56,238 nt of DNA from Terrimicrobiaceae bacterium (GTDB taxonomy: Bacteria > Verrucomicrobiota > Verrucomicrobiia > Chthoniobacterales > Terrimicrobiaceae): NCBI GenBank assembly GCA_021463905.1, contig JAJTZA010000012.1, positions 1 to 56,238 on the forward strand. The letters run 5' to 3'. Shown piece by piece: positions 26,488 through 34,293 of this stretch. The notes under the pieces are model-generated. The model made no database searches and was not told the DNA's origin. It worked only from the letters and a program-made list of their open reading frames with translations. The position numbers were made by a program, and so were the translations under genes. The stretch's first letter is position 1. Each line of letters starts with the position of its first letter.

Positions 26488-27549
26488 GGACGGCTCGGGG
26501 ATCACGCTGTAAATCCAGTCGGAGGCCTCGGAGATGCGCACCATGTAGTTCACGTCGCCGTAGAGTCCGCGGAAGCCACTCCCGCCGTTGTAAAGCTCAT
26601 CCCAGGGATTGCTCCCCCACGAGGTGACGCCGGCGAGTTTCCATTTTCCATCTGTATCAAGGATAAACGTTGGTCCGCCGCTGTCGCCCGGGGCGGGGGC
26701 GCCTTCCACGATGTCGGCATCGAGCAGGTATTGATCCGACGAGCTGCTGGTGCCGGTAATGTCTCCCGCCGGGTCGAGGGCGGTGATTGTACTGTTGCCG
26801 TCCCAAAGCCATGGATCGCCACCGGGATGGTAGGAGTTGTCCAGAGTATTTTGGTCAGGGTCAGCGCTTCCATCGAAATCAGTGACAAGAAACCCGCCGC
26901 CGTAATCGGTGGCATTGGTCGTCCATGTCTGGCTGGTGACGCGGTCAATCACGTTGAATGCCGCATGGACGAGCGGAGGAGAGCTGCTTTGATCGTACCA
27001 GGGGACAGTTCCGGTGCCGAGGTCTCCCGCTCCCAGAGTGACTGCGGCTTTTCCGAGTTCGTCGGACTTGGTGTACAGCTCCGGGAAGGTGAGGTTGCCG
27101 GTGATGGGGGCTGCCAATTTGAAAAGCGCAAGGTCCCACCCTTGCGAAGTGCCGGCAGTCCTATCGGCCAAAGGCGGTGGCGCGTTTTTCCACAGCGGAT
27201 GCAGAGTCAAAGAAGTCATATCTGCCGCGTAGGGGACGCCGCCAAGGACGAAATCGAAGCTGGTGACGTTGGGATTCCAACAATGGCCGGCGGTGAGAAC
27301 CCACTCACTGTTGAGGAGGGTGGCTGAGCCGGTGCCCACGGCTCCTCCCTGTAAGTGAATGTTCAGAGAGCCAACCGCTCCAAAAACGGGATAATTATCG
27401 AAATCGGTCGCCAGGGCATGGCTGGCTGCAAAGCTGCTGTTCCCACCATACGTGAAACCGTCGGCGATCTCGATGGCTCCGGCAGGAATGGTACATGCCA
27501 CAAACGCAGAAGCAGCAGCAAGAACACGGACAAAATAACATGGTTTCAT
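26422..27549 (-). CDS. Secreted trypsin-like serine protease with PEP-CTERM anchor
   Basis: 375 residues. An N-terminal signal peptide (about 1-25, cleavage near AGA) precedes an S1 protease domain with the full triad: H89 in LTAGHCW, D139 in GWDLALFKL and S290 in PGDSGGPTF. An acidic insert lies near 222-240 (FDGSADPDQN). The C-terminus is a PEP-CTERM sorting signal: PEPSS at 351-355, a hydrophobic stretch (AALLILGASALCLL) and a final basic cluster (RTRRKV). It should be exported and sorted by an exosortase, which is not in the window. The ATG has GAGG just upstream. It overlaps the convergent membrane protein gene by 66 bases. Confidence 0.9.
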   Translation of the reverse strand: MKPCYFVRVLAAASAFVACTIPAGAIEIADGFTYGGNSSFAASHALATDFDNYPVFGAVGSLNIHLQGGAVGTGSATLLNSEWVLTAGHCWNPNVTSFDFVLGGVPYAADMTSLTLHPLWKNAPPPLADRTAGTSQGWDLALFKLAAPITGNLTFPELYTKSDELGKAAVTLGAGDLGTGTVPWYDQSSSPPLVHAAFNVIDRVTSQTWTTNATDYGGGFLVTDFDGSADPDQNTLDNSYHPGGDPWLWDGNSTITALDPAGDITGTSSSSDQYLLDADIVEGAPAPGDSGGPTFILDTDGKWKLAGVTSWGSNPWDELYNGGSGFRGLYGDVNYMVRISEASDWIYSVIPEPSSAALLILGASALCLLRTRRKV

Positions 27550-27603
27550 GACCTCGCTTTTTTTATGGATAATCCGAAAATCAGCAAACCAAAAACCTGT
27601 TTG

Positions 27604-27627
27604 ACACCCCCTACTTTAGGAGGGTGT
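27604..27627. other. Bulged inverted repeat between protease and ECF sigma genes
   Basis: The sequence ACACCCCCT-ACTTT-AGGAGGGTGT can form a stem of nine pairs with one bulged base. It overlaps a TTGACA at 27601-27606 and lies 55-80 bases upstream of the protease start. No T-tract follows on either strand, so it is not an intrinsic terminator. It may be an operator or an untranslated-leader hairpin for the protease. Confidence 0.35.
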
Positions 27628-27710
27628 TGGAAGGAGAGCGCAGGAACATATTAGGCTGTAATAAACTGGTTTTTTGATATGCTGTCTCTCCATGATTTCC
27701 ATCGAATCCT

Positions 27711-28370
27711 GTGAGCGCCGACATCAGCAGCACCACGACTTACGCATTGAATAAATCCGGGGTTGGTACGTTATCCTCTCAGTGTGCTGATTTTTCGGAA
27801 TCTACCGAGGCGGACTTACTGCGTCGCGCAAAGGGCGGAGACACCGCTGCCTTCGATGAGATCATCACCCGGTATCGCCAAAGGATTTTTATGACTGCTT
27901 ATTTGATCATTCGCAACGAGGACGACGCCCTGGACCTCTGTCAGGAGGCTTTCCTGCGCGCGTGGAAAGCTTTGCGGCGCTTCGATGGCAGGCAGGCGCT
28001 GGGTGCATGGTTGCGCCGGATTGTCACCAATGCGGCGATTGATCTTTGTCGTTCGCGGAGGCGGCGACCGCTGGAGTGTCTGGAGGAGATGGATTCCCCG
28101 CAGGAGGGGCTGGCTGCCAGGTCGCTCGCTGCACCGGCGGAGCAGCCGGGGGACGCGCTCGAGCGCTCCGAGCTGCGTGCGCGGATCGAGGCGGCATTTT
28201 CCGAGTTGAGTCCGGATCACCGCGCCGTGATCGTCCTGCGCGAGATCGAGGACCTTTCCTACGAGGACATCGCACGAACCACCGGCGTCTCGACAGGAAC
28301 CGTCATGTCCCGGCTTTTCCACGCCCGAAAAAAACTCCAACATCTTCTGGCAGATATGCGTCATGGATAA
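27711..28370 (+). CDS. ECF-type RNA polymerase sigma factor
   Basis: 219 residues of the RpoE-like extracytoplasmic-function sigma-70 family. Region 2 is near 35-105 (FDEIITRYRQRIF, DLCQEAFLRAWKAL, RIVTNAAIDLCRSRRRR) and region 4 near 155-212 (LSPDHRAVIVLREIEDLSYE, then ARTTGVSTGTVMSRLFHAR). No region 3, as expected. The start is GTG at 27711; no in-frame ATG precedes region 2, so the extra N-terminal ~33 residues are uncertain. It overlaps the next gene, a membrane protein of anti-sigma character, by 8 bases, so the sigma factor is probably held in check by it and controls envelope functions. Confidence 0.9.
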   Translation: MSADISSTTTYALNKSGVGTLSSQCADFSESTEADLLRRAKGGDTAAFDEIITRYRQRIFMTAYLIIRNEDDALDLCQEAFLRAWKALRRFDGRQALGAWLRRIVTNAAIDLCRSRRRRPLECLEEMDSPQEGLAARSLAAPAEQPGDALERSELRARIEAAFSELSPDHRAVIVLREIEDLSYEDIARTTGVSTGTVMSRLFHARKKLQHLLADMRHG

Positions 28371-28845
28371 ACATTCAAAATCTTTCACTCGATGGCTTGA
28401 TGGGAGCGCCTCCCCGTCTGAGTCGGCGGCTTTCGAGGCCGACCCCCTGGCGCGGACGGAACGGGAAAATTGGCGGAGTCTGCGGGAGGGCCTGCGGCGG
28501 GAACTGTCTGCCCCCCCGCTGCCGCACCCGGATTTTGTCAATGCCCGTGTTCTCGAGGAGATCAGGCGAGAGGAGGCCCGGGCTGCGCAGCGGCGGCCCG
28601 CGCTTCTCGGCAGGCTCGCGTTTCTTGGGGCGGGTTCGCTGGCTGCTGCGGCCACGCTGGCCCTGCTCTTCCTGCCAGGAGCCTTGCGGGAGCCGACCGA
28701 GAACGAATTCATCTCACAGGTCATTTCCGCACGCGCAGGAAATCCGCGCGTATCGGTGCAGGCGTTCCAGTCGCCCAGTGACCGTGGGGTCGTCCTTTGG
28801 ATGGAGGGAGCACCTTTCATTCCCTCCACCGAGTCCGTCCGATGA
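28363..28845 (+). CDS. Probable anti-sigma factor, single-pass membrane protein
   Basis: 160 residues. The N-terminal ~75 residues are soluble and charged (FTRWLDGSASPSESAAFEAD), then there is one transmembrane helix (about 83-103, RLAFLGAGSLAAAATLALLF) and a short periplasmic tail. No zinc-binding HxxxCxxC is seen, so it is not a ZAS-type anti-sigma; the call rests on its overlap with the ECF sigma gene and its topology. The start of the chain resembles the WLDGSLS-type openings of many sigma-regulator proteins. Its stop shares ATGA with the next gene, for a small exported protein, giving a three-gene operon. Confidence 0.7.
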   Translation: MDKHSKSFTRWLDGSASPSESAAFEADPLARTERENWRSLREGLRRELSAPPLPHPDFVNARVLEEIRREEARAAQRRPALLGRLAFLGAGSLAAAATLALLFLPGALREPTENEFISQVISARAGNPRVSVQAFQSPSDRGVVLWMEGAPFIPSTESVR

Positions 28846-29282
28846 AGCCCCTTCCTCTTCTCGCCACGTTCGTCCTGCTGCTGTCCGCCGCCACGACGAC
28901 CCATGCGGGTGGTGACAAGGTCTGGTCGGCGGTGATCCTGGCCACGCGCGAACATCCGGCCAAGCCCATCCCGGAGAAACTCGAGGATTTTGCGACATCC
29001 CTGCGCAGGATTTTTGGTTACAACACATTTTACCTGCTGGGCGAAAAAACAAAAAACCTCCGCGAGGGAGTGCGTGAGTGGCTCGTTCCCAGCAGACGAA
29101 TATTTTTAAGCGCCGTCGTGCTGGCGGCCAGCAAAACGGACTACACCATGCGCCTGTCGCTCTACGATGGCAAAAACCTGCTGGTGACCACCGAAGCCCG
29201 GCTCGCCCGGGATGCGCCACTGTATATCCGCGGCCCACAGTGGGGCAAGGGGCAGCTGATCATTCTGCTGGAGGTTCGCTGA
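28842..29282 (+). CDS. Small exported protein of the sigma-factor operon, unknown function
   Basis: 146 residues with a clear signal peptide (about 1-20, LLATFVLLLSAATTTHA). The mature ~125 residues are predicted mostly beta/alpha (LEDFATSLRRIFGYNTFYLL, then LYDGKNLLVTTEARL, ending GKGQLIILLEVR). No known domain recognised. Start ATG at 28842 overlaps the anti-sigma stop (ATGA). Translational coupling to the sigma and anti-sigma genes suggests it is part of the same signalling unit or its conserved target in the periplasm (inference). It ends 38 bases before the convergent toxin gene. Confidence 0.72.
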   Translation: MKPLPLLATFVLLLSAATTTHAGGDKVWSAVILATREHPAKPIPEKLEDFATSLRRIFGYNTFYLLGEKTKNLREGVREWLVPSRRIFLSAVVLAASKTDYTMRLSLYDGKNLLVTTEARLARDAPLYIRGPQWGKGQLIILLEVR

Positions 29283-29320
29283 CCCGCATCTCCCAAGCCA
29301 CCCGCAGAGCCAAACCCATT

Positions 29321-29791
29321 TTATTTGGACGAATCGGTCAGCCGCAAATCGAACGAAAATGTCTGCGGCTTTCCAATACGCAATTTTTTCGCATCGGGAT
29401 GCGTGGGATTGAGCAGGAAATTAAACTCCGTGGGAATCACTGCGCTGGGAACCCGCAGGGCCACCGAAGTTTTGGAGCGAACCCATGCATCGCCCAGTCT
29501 CATGGTGGAAAGTGGCGCCGGATAATTTTTCCAGTTTTTTGGCAGCTTGATGGCATCAACAATCATCGCCTCATCGAGTCCGACTGGCACCGCGACATAC
29601 CCGAGGTCAATAAGATCATTTGGATCTGCTGTATGAACAAGAATTTCCAGAGCGGCCAAGGACTGGGTTCCGGCGGTGTAGATCATCAGGGTTCCGGGTG
29701 AATTCCAACGCCCGCCATATGACGCGGCACCTTCGCCGGAAAAGGCGTTCCGTAAGTGCTGCCTTGCGCAAATCCGCCAGGTTGTTATCAC
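29321..29791 (-). CDS. RES-domain toxin of a type II toxin-antitoxin pair
   Basis: 156 residues of the RES family. The Arg-containing start (TTWRICARQH, R6), the ASYGGRWNSPG turn (near 23-33), E49 in SLAALEILVH and the later S/R-rich strand (STMRLGDAWVRSKTSVALRV) match RES toxins such as MbcT and ParT. In characterised members these act on NAD+ as a phosphorylase or glycohydrolase, or ADP-ribosylate a target. The start is GTG inside a GTGA overlap with the antitoxin stop, so the toxin depends on antitoxin translation. It is encoded second, as usual for this class. Cytoplasmic. No sign of truncation. Confidence 0.88.
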   Translation of the reverse strand: MITTWRICARQHLRNAFSGEGAASYGGRWNSPGTLMIYTAGTQSLAALEILVHTADPNDLIDLGYVAVPVGLDEAMIVDAIKLPKNWKNYPAPLSTMRLGDAWVRSKTSVALRVPSAVIPTEFNFLLNPTHPDAKKLRIGKPQTFSFDLRLTDSSK

Positions 29792-30195
29792 GAAAAAACC
29801 CCGTGCTCAATCCGTCCTAAAAGCCGCTCGGTCTCACGGGCTCCAGGTTCCGTCGAGGCAAACTCGATGGGGGTTCTCCCACCGAGGGCGCGGTTCGGAG
29901 AAAAAAGCCACCGACGCGCTTTATCCTTGCCGTGCAATACTTCCGTTGCCCAGAGATAGAGCCTCGTCAGCCTCAACAACCTCTCCGACTCATCGGACTT
30001 CAACCGCTCTCCGCGCTGCTTTCGCCGCATGAGCGTCCTGATCGGAACACTGATGGCCTGCGAAAGCATTTCGGGCCGGATGGCAAGCGCGTCGCGTACA
30101 CGGAAAAAAAGCTCCACAGGGAGACCGTTCCGGACTTCATGATCCATCAGCGCATCATCAAAAATCCTTTCAGAATTCAGGAGCGTGGTTGACAT
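29788..30195 (-). CDS. Xre/MbcA/ParS-type antitoxin (DUF2384)
   Basis: 135 residues. The N-terminal part (near 25-75) is a degenerate helix-turn-helix (LAIRPEMLSQAISVPIRTLM). The C-terminal ~60 residues form the toxin-binding DUF2384 domain (LYLWATEVLHGKDKARRWLF, then NRALGGRTPIEF and a closing ERLLGRIEHGVFS). It should neutralise the RES toxin by blocking its NAD+ site and repress its own promoter. Start ATG at 30195. The upstream promoter predicts a transcript beginning about one base before the ATG, so it may be a leaderless message; an alternative is a start further inside, such as the Met at residue 17. Confidence 0.87.
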   Translation of the reverse strand: MSTTLLNSERIFDDALMDHEVRNGLPVELFFRVRDALAIRPEMLSQAISVPIRTLMRRKQRGERLKSDESERLLRLTRLYLWATEVLHGKDKARRWLFSPNRALGGRTPIEFASTEPGARETERLLGRIEHGVFS

Positions 30196-30202
30196 ACGTC
30201 AT

Positions 30203-30231
30203 AAATTACAATGCCATCTGGCAGTTGTCAA
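30203..30231 (-). promoter_or_regulatory. Promoter of the toxin-antitoxin operon with embedded operator
   Basis: Reading the minus strand, TTGACA (30231-30226), a 17-base spacer and TAATTT (30208-30203) form a good sigma-70 promoter. Inside the spacer lies the inverted repeat TGCCA-TC-TGGCA (plus-strand 30212-30223), a candidate operator. A larger TTGACA/TGTCAA inverted pair (30189-30194 and 30226-30231) brackets the promoter and start codon. Expected transcription start is about 30196. Confidence 0.6.
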
Positions 30232-30252
30232 ATCCGCCACCGTCCCACAAAA

Positions 30253-31590
30253 TCATTCCGGGATGAAGACAGGTGGCTGGCCGGTGGATTCGAGGACGGC
30301 GAGCCAGAAATCCTCCGTGGGTTCCACAGAGCGGCGTGCGGCGGTGACGGCGGGAATGGGAACATGGATATAGGCGGAGTGCCAGCGCGCGACTACGATG
30401 CCCGTTTTTCCAGCCATGGCGGCATGGACAGCCGCCTGGCCCAGCCGCATGCAATAGATACGGTCATTGGGAGAGGCCGGGATGCCGCGAATTGTGTAGC
30501 TTGGATCAATATATTTCATGTTCAGGTCCGACCCGCGCTCGTGGAAAAACGCTTCGATGCGCTCGCGCAGGTAGAGTCCGATGTCGCCGAGCCGCCGATT
30601 CCCCGAGGCATCCGTCCCTCCCGCATCCGTCAGATATTCCTGGCCCGCCCCCTCGGCCAGGGCGATCACCGCGTGACCGCGATTGACCACGCGACGAAAC
30701 AGGAACTCCAGGAAACCACCCGGCCCCTCCAAGGCAAAGGGCACCTCGGGAATCAAAACACAATTCACCTCTCCACTGGCAATGGCCGCCGCACAGGCGA
30801 TGAATCCGGAGTGCCGACCCATCAGCTTGACCAACCCGACGCCATGACGCGCGCTGCGCGCCTCGGTATGTGCCGCATTGATCGCGCCCACGGCAGCTGC
30901 GACGGCGGTCTCATAGCCGAAGCTCTTGTCCATGTAGATCATGTCGTTATCAATCGTCTTGGGGATGCCAATGACAGCCAGCGGATATCCGCGTTTTTTT
31001 GCTTCCTCCCAAAGGGCCTGCCCGCCGCGCTGGGTGCCATCGCCTCCGATTAAAAACAGCACGGAGACCCCCAGTTCCTGAAGCCGATCCACCATCAGGG
31101 GGACATCTTGCGGCCCCCGCGAGGTTCCCAGTGCCGTCCCTCCAAAGGTGTGAATGTTGGCAACAGACTCGGGGGTCAGCTCGGTGATCGAATGGCCGTA
31201 AGCGGGGTTGAGCCCCTCGAATCCGTACGGGATACCCAGGATACGCTTCACTCCATACCGGTAATGGGCGTGCAGAACGACCGAGCGGATCACGTCGTTC
31301 AGTCCCGGACACAGGCCGCCGCAGGTAATGACCGCGCACGTGGTCTCTGGCGGATGAAAATAAATTTTCCGACGCGGGCCGGCGGCTTCCAGGCAGGGAA
31401 AAGCCGTGCCACTTTCGATGCACCCGCGCACGTGGTCGAGATCATGATCGGCCACGATGCGCTCATCATCGTTGAAGAACATTTGCGCCGAGGCGTTCTC
31501 GCCAAAAAGGCGCTCAAGAGGCGAAGCAATTTTTCTGGGACCCAGGTTGGTCACGCGGAGGATTTCCGGTTGCAGGTCAGTTTCGTTCAT
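30253..31590 (-). CDS. ATP-dependent 6-phosphofructokinase, long (Trypanosoma/spirochaete-like) type
   Basis: 445 residues, longer than E. coli PfkA (320) owing to an N-terminal extension of about 80 residues. It phosphorylates fructose 6-phosphate in glycolysis. Motifs: CGGLCPGLNDVIR (near 90), IGGDGTQRGG (181-190), PKTIDND (210-216, catalytic Asp D214) and LMGRHSGF. Position 185 is Gly, as in ATP-dependent enzymes (PPi-dependent ones have Asp), while position 211 is Lys, where classical ATP enzymes have Gly. This Gly/Lys mix is found in the trypanosomatid-type ATP-PFK branch, so ATP use is likely but not certain. It starts 23 bases after the RNase R stop and is probably co-transcribed with it. 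Confidence 0.88.
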   Translation of the reverse strand: MNETDLQPEILRVTNLGPRKIASPLERLFGENASAQMFFNDDERIVADHDLDHVRGCIESGTAFPCLEAAGPRRKIYFHPPETTCAVITCGGLCPGLNDVIRSVVLHAHYRYGVKRILGIPYGFEGLNPAYGHSITELTPESVANIHTFGGTALGTSRGPQDVPLMVDRLQELGVSVLFLIGGDGTQRGGQALWEEAKKRGYPLAVIGIPKTIDNDMIYMDKSFGYETAVAAAVGAINAAHTEARSARHGVGLVKLMGRHSGFIACAAAIASGEVNCVLIPEVPFALEGPGGFLEFLFRRVVNRGHAVIALAEGAGQEYLTDAGGTDASGNRRLGDIGLYLRERIEAFFHERGSDLNMKYIDPSYTIRGIPASPNDRIYCMRLGQAAVHAAMAGKTGIVVARWHSAYIHVPIPAVTAARRSVEPTEDFWLAVLESTGQPPVFIPE

Positions 31591-31613
31591 GGATCAGAAG
31601 CTTGTTATCAAAA

Positions 31614-33815
31614 TCAGGCGGGCCGGAAATTGATCTGCTGCCGCAGGGTGTCCACGCGATCCACCCGAACCAGAACCTCTCCACCCATGCGAAACACCTT
31701 GCGCGTGCGCCGCCCCACCAGCGCGGAACGCGCTGCATTGTAAATGTAAAAATCACCCTCCATCGCGGAAACACGCACCAGCCCGGAAACGAGGAAATCC
31801 GGCAGCTCGACGAGAAGCGCGTAATTACGAACCTCCAAAATCCGAGCCCGAAACTTTTGGCGGGGGTTTTTTTGAAGAAGATGATCGAAGAACTCGAGTT
31901 TTTTGATGCGCGTGGATTCGGATTCCGCTTCTGCGGCTGCGCGTTCGGTACTGGAGAGGTGTTCGGCCAGCGGCTTGAGGCGTGCCGAGTCCGCCACCTG
32001 GCCCGGCTGTCCGAGACGACGGGCGAGGGCGCGGTGGACGACGAGATCAGAATATCTCCGGATCGGGCTGGTGAAGTGGGTGTAGTCGGATTTGTGAAGC
32101 CCGTAATGGCCCAGGGGCTCCGCCGCGTAGCGGGCGCGTTTGAGGCTCTTGAGGAGGGCGACCTTGAGCGTGTGCTCCCACGGCTTTCCCCGGATGGCCG
32201 TCAGCAATTTTTTCAGCTCAGGGCGCTGCGTGAGATTGCCGATGCGGATGCCAAAGGAGGCCGCCGTCTCGCGGAATTCCTCGAGCCGCTCCGTCTCGGG
32301 CTTCTCGTGGACGCGGTAGAGCGCGGGCTGACGGGCCAGCTTGAGTTCGCGCGCGACAAGCTCGTTGGCCAGCAACATGAACTCCTCGATGAGCTGATGG
32401 GAAATGTCGTTCTCGACCTTTTCGATGCTGACCGGAACGCCACGCGCATCGAGCCGGACTTTGACTTCCGGAAAATCGAGTTCGAGGGCACCGGCGGCAA
32501 ATCGTTGTTTGCGGAGCAGCTCCGCAAGTTTCCAGGCGGTACGGAGGCGTGCGGACAACGGGTCGGAGCGCCTGCCGACTTGGACGGGTGCTTTCAGCAG
32601 CGCAAAAGCCTCGCGGTAGGTGAGACGTCTCGCGCTGCGGATGATGCCCCTGCAAAACCGCGCTGAGGTGACCTTCCCGGATTTTGCAATAGTCGCGCAA
32701 ACGCTGAAGACGAGCCGGTCTTCCTCCGGGAGCAGGCTGCACAGCCCGTTGCTTAATGATTCCGGCAGCATCGGGATGACGCGATCCGCCAGGTAAATGC
32801 TGTTCCCCCGTGAATACGCTTCGCGGTCCAGGGCACTCTCCGGGCGCACATAATGGGCCACATCCGCGATGTGAACCCAGAGCTTCCAGCCCGAAGCTGT
32901 CTCCTCCACTTCAATCGCATCATCAAAATCCTTCGCGTCATCCGGATCAATCGTGATCACAAACCGGTTCCGGAAGTCCTCGCGCCCGGCAGACTCAGCC
33001 CCGGGAGAAATCGCGGAAACACGCTCCGCCTCGCGGAGTGCCGCCCCGGGAAAATCCTCCGAAAAACCATGCTTGCGAATGATCGCCAGCATGTCCACTC
33101 CCGGCGCATCCGACGGCCCGAGAACCTCGGTGATCACCCCCTCGGGATTGACATGCCGGGACGGCCAGGACTCGATGCGCACAACCACCTTGTCGCCAGG
33201 TCGCGCCTCGATCGGAGGGGCCGGAGCGGGAACCGACACATGGTGAACGAACCGTGGATCATCCGCGACGACATGAAAAAAGTTGCGCGTTCGCTGCAGG
33301 GTTCCGACCACGGTCTCGGTGGCCCGTTCGAGGACGCGAATGACGCGTCCTTCCGGCCGGGCACCGGGGGTCTGACCGGGAGGCATGACGCGGGCGACGA
33401 CTTTATCGCCGTGCATGGCCACAAAAGTGTTTTCTCCGCTGATGTAGAGGTCTTTTTTTTCCGGAGCTTCAGCGCGCACGTGGGCAGTTCCGCTGGCATG
33501 GAATTGGATGCGTCCGACAAAGAGGTCGGCCTCCTTGGGCAACACGTAGCGGTTTTTGCGGACGCGAACAACTTCTCCGGCAGCTTCCATCTCCTGGAAA
33601 AGTCCGGGCATCCGCCCCCGCTCCCGGGGAGCCAAAGCGAGACGGTGCGTGATTTCTTCCGGAGTGAGTGCCCCGCCCCGCAAACACCGCAGGACACGGG
33701 AACGCAAGTCCCTGCGGTCTTCCTCGACGGGCTTTTTCTTCACAGAGGTATTTCTGCACGGAATCCCTCCGCGCTGCAAGCAAACCCGCCCGGGAACAAA
33801 AGAATTGCCGGACAA
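31614..33815 (-). CDS. rnr: Ribonuclease R (RNB-family 3'-5' exoribonuclease)
   Basis: A 733-residue processive hydrolytic exoribonuclease that degrades structured RNA. Domains in order: an N-terminal winged-helix (about 35-90), cold-shock/OB domains (about 95-235), the RNB catalytic domain (about 285-610) with the acidic magnesium cluster in ITIDPDDAKDFDDAIEV, and an S1 domain (about 645-725). HFTSPIRRYSDLVVHR is the usual RNB C-terminal motif. The start is uncertain: the frame opens at TTG 33815; a GTG at 33743 (before KKKPVEED) would give 709 residues and fits the family N-terminus equally well. It is followed by phosphofructokinase after 23 bases and is divergent from a small membrane protein. 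Confidence 0.92.
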   Translation of the reverse strand: MSGNSFVPGRVCLQRGGIPCRNTSVKKKPVEEDRRDLRSRVLRCLRGGALTPEEITHRLALAPRERGRMPGLFQEMEAAGEVVRVRKNRYVLPKEADLFVGRIQFHASGTAHVRAEAPEKKDLYISGENTFVAMHGDKVVARVMPPGQTPGARPEGRVIRVLERATETVVGTLQRTRNFFHVVADDPRFVHHVSVPAPAPPIEARPGDKVVVRIESWPSRHVNPEGVITEVLGPSDAPGVDMLAIIRKHGFSEDFPGAALREAERVSAISPGAESAGREDFRNRFVITIDPDDAKDFDDAIEVEETASGWKLWVHIADVAHYVRPESALDREAYSRGNSIYLADRVIPMLPESLSNGLCSLLPEEDRLVFSVCATIAKSGKVTSARFCRGIIRSARRLTYREAFALLKAPVQVGRRSDPLSARLRTAWKLAELLRKQRFAAGALELDFPEVKVRLDARGVPVSIEKVENDISHQLIEEFMLLANELVARELKLARQPALYRVHEKPETERLEEFRETAASFGIRIGNLTQRPELKKLLTAIRGKPWEHTLKVALLKSLKRARYAAEPLGHYGLHKSDYTHFTSPIRRYSDLVVHRALARRLGQPGQVADSARLKPLAEHLSSTERAAAEAESESTRIKKLEFFDHLLQKNPRQKFRARILEVRNYALLVELPDFLVSGLVRVSAMEGDFYIYNAARSALVGRRTRKVFRMGGEVLVRVDRVDTLRQQINFRPA

Positions 33816-33846
33816 GTCTGCGTTTTTTCAGTAAAGGGTGGCGAAT

Positions 33847-34281
33847 ATGCCTTCTCTTCCTGTCCCGTCCCGCCGCCTGCTGCGGGTCGCCGCATTTTCC
33901 GTGGCGATGCTCGTTCTCGCCGCAGCTTCCAACGCCGTGATGGACACGCTCTCATTTCGCTATGGGCGCAGTGTGTTCAGCCGGCTCGGGCACCGCGAGT
34001 GGTTTGATCCCTCGGTGTCCTGGCCAAACAAATGGAAGGAGGGCGATCCAAAAAAAGGCGAGGCCTTCCCGCTCAGTTCGACCGCGCTGGTGGCCACCAC
34101 CGACGCATGGCACCTGGCAAAACTCCTGTGCATTTCTTTCATCATCCTCGCATTGCTGGCCCCGTTTTCCCTCCTCATCAAGCTCCCCTGGTGGGCATGG
34201 GTGCTGATTTTCCTCTCGCTGAAAATTCTCTGGGGCCTCATTTTTGAAGGACTTTTTGCGGGACTGTTTATCCTCCGCTGA
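33847..34281 (+). CDS. Hypothetical small membrane protein
   Basis: 144 residues with three transmembrane helices: near 12-30, 92-112 and 115-140. Between the first two is a hydrophilic loop of about 60 residues with RYGRSVFSRLGHREWFDPSV and then WPNKWKEGDPKKGEAFPLSS and TTDAWHLAK. The loop's aromatic and Trp-rich motifs (EWFDPSVSWPNKW, TDAWH) look conserved and recall uncharacterised proteins seen in other phyla such as Bacteroidota; I cannot name the family. ATG at 33847 preferred over GTG 33838, with AAGGGTGG just upstream. Divergent from RNase R and convergent with the next gene, 12 bases apart. Confidence 0.65.
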   Translation: MPSLPVPSRRLLRVAAFSVAMLVLAAASNAVMDTLSFRYGRSVFSRLGHREWFDPSVSWPNKWKEGDPKKGEAFPLSSTALVATTDAWHLAKLLCISFIILALLAPFSLLIKLPWWAWVLIFLSLKILWGLIFEGLFAGLFILR

Positions 34282-34293
34282 CCGGGCGCGGAT

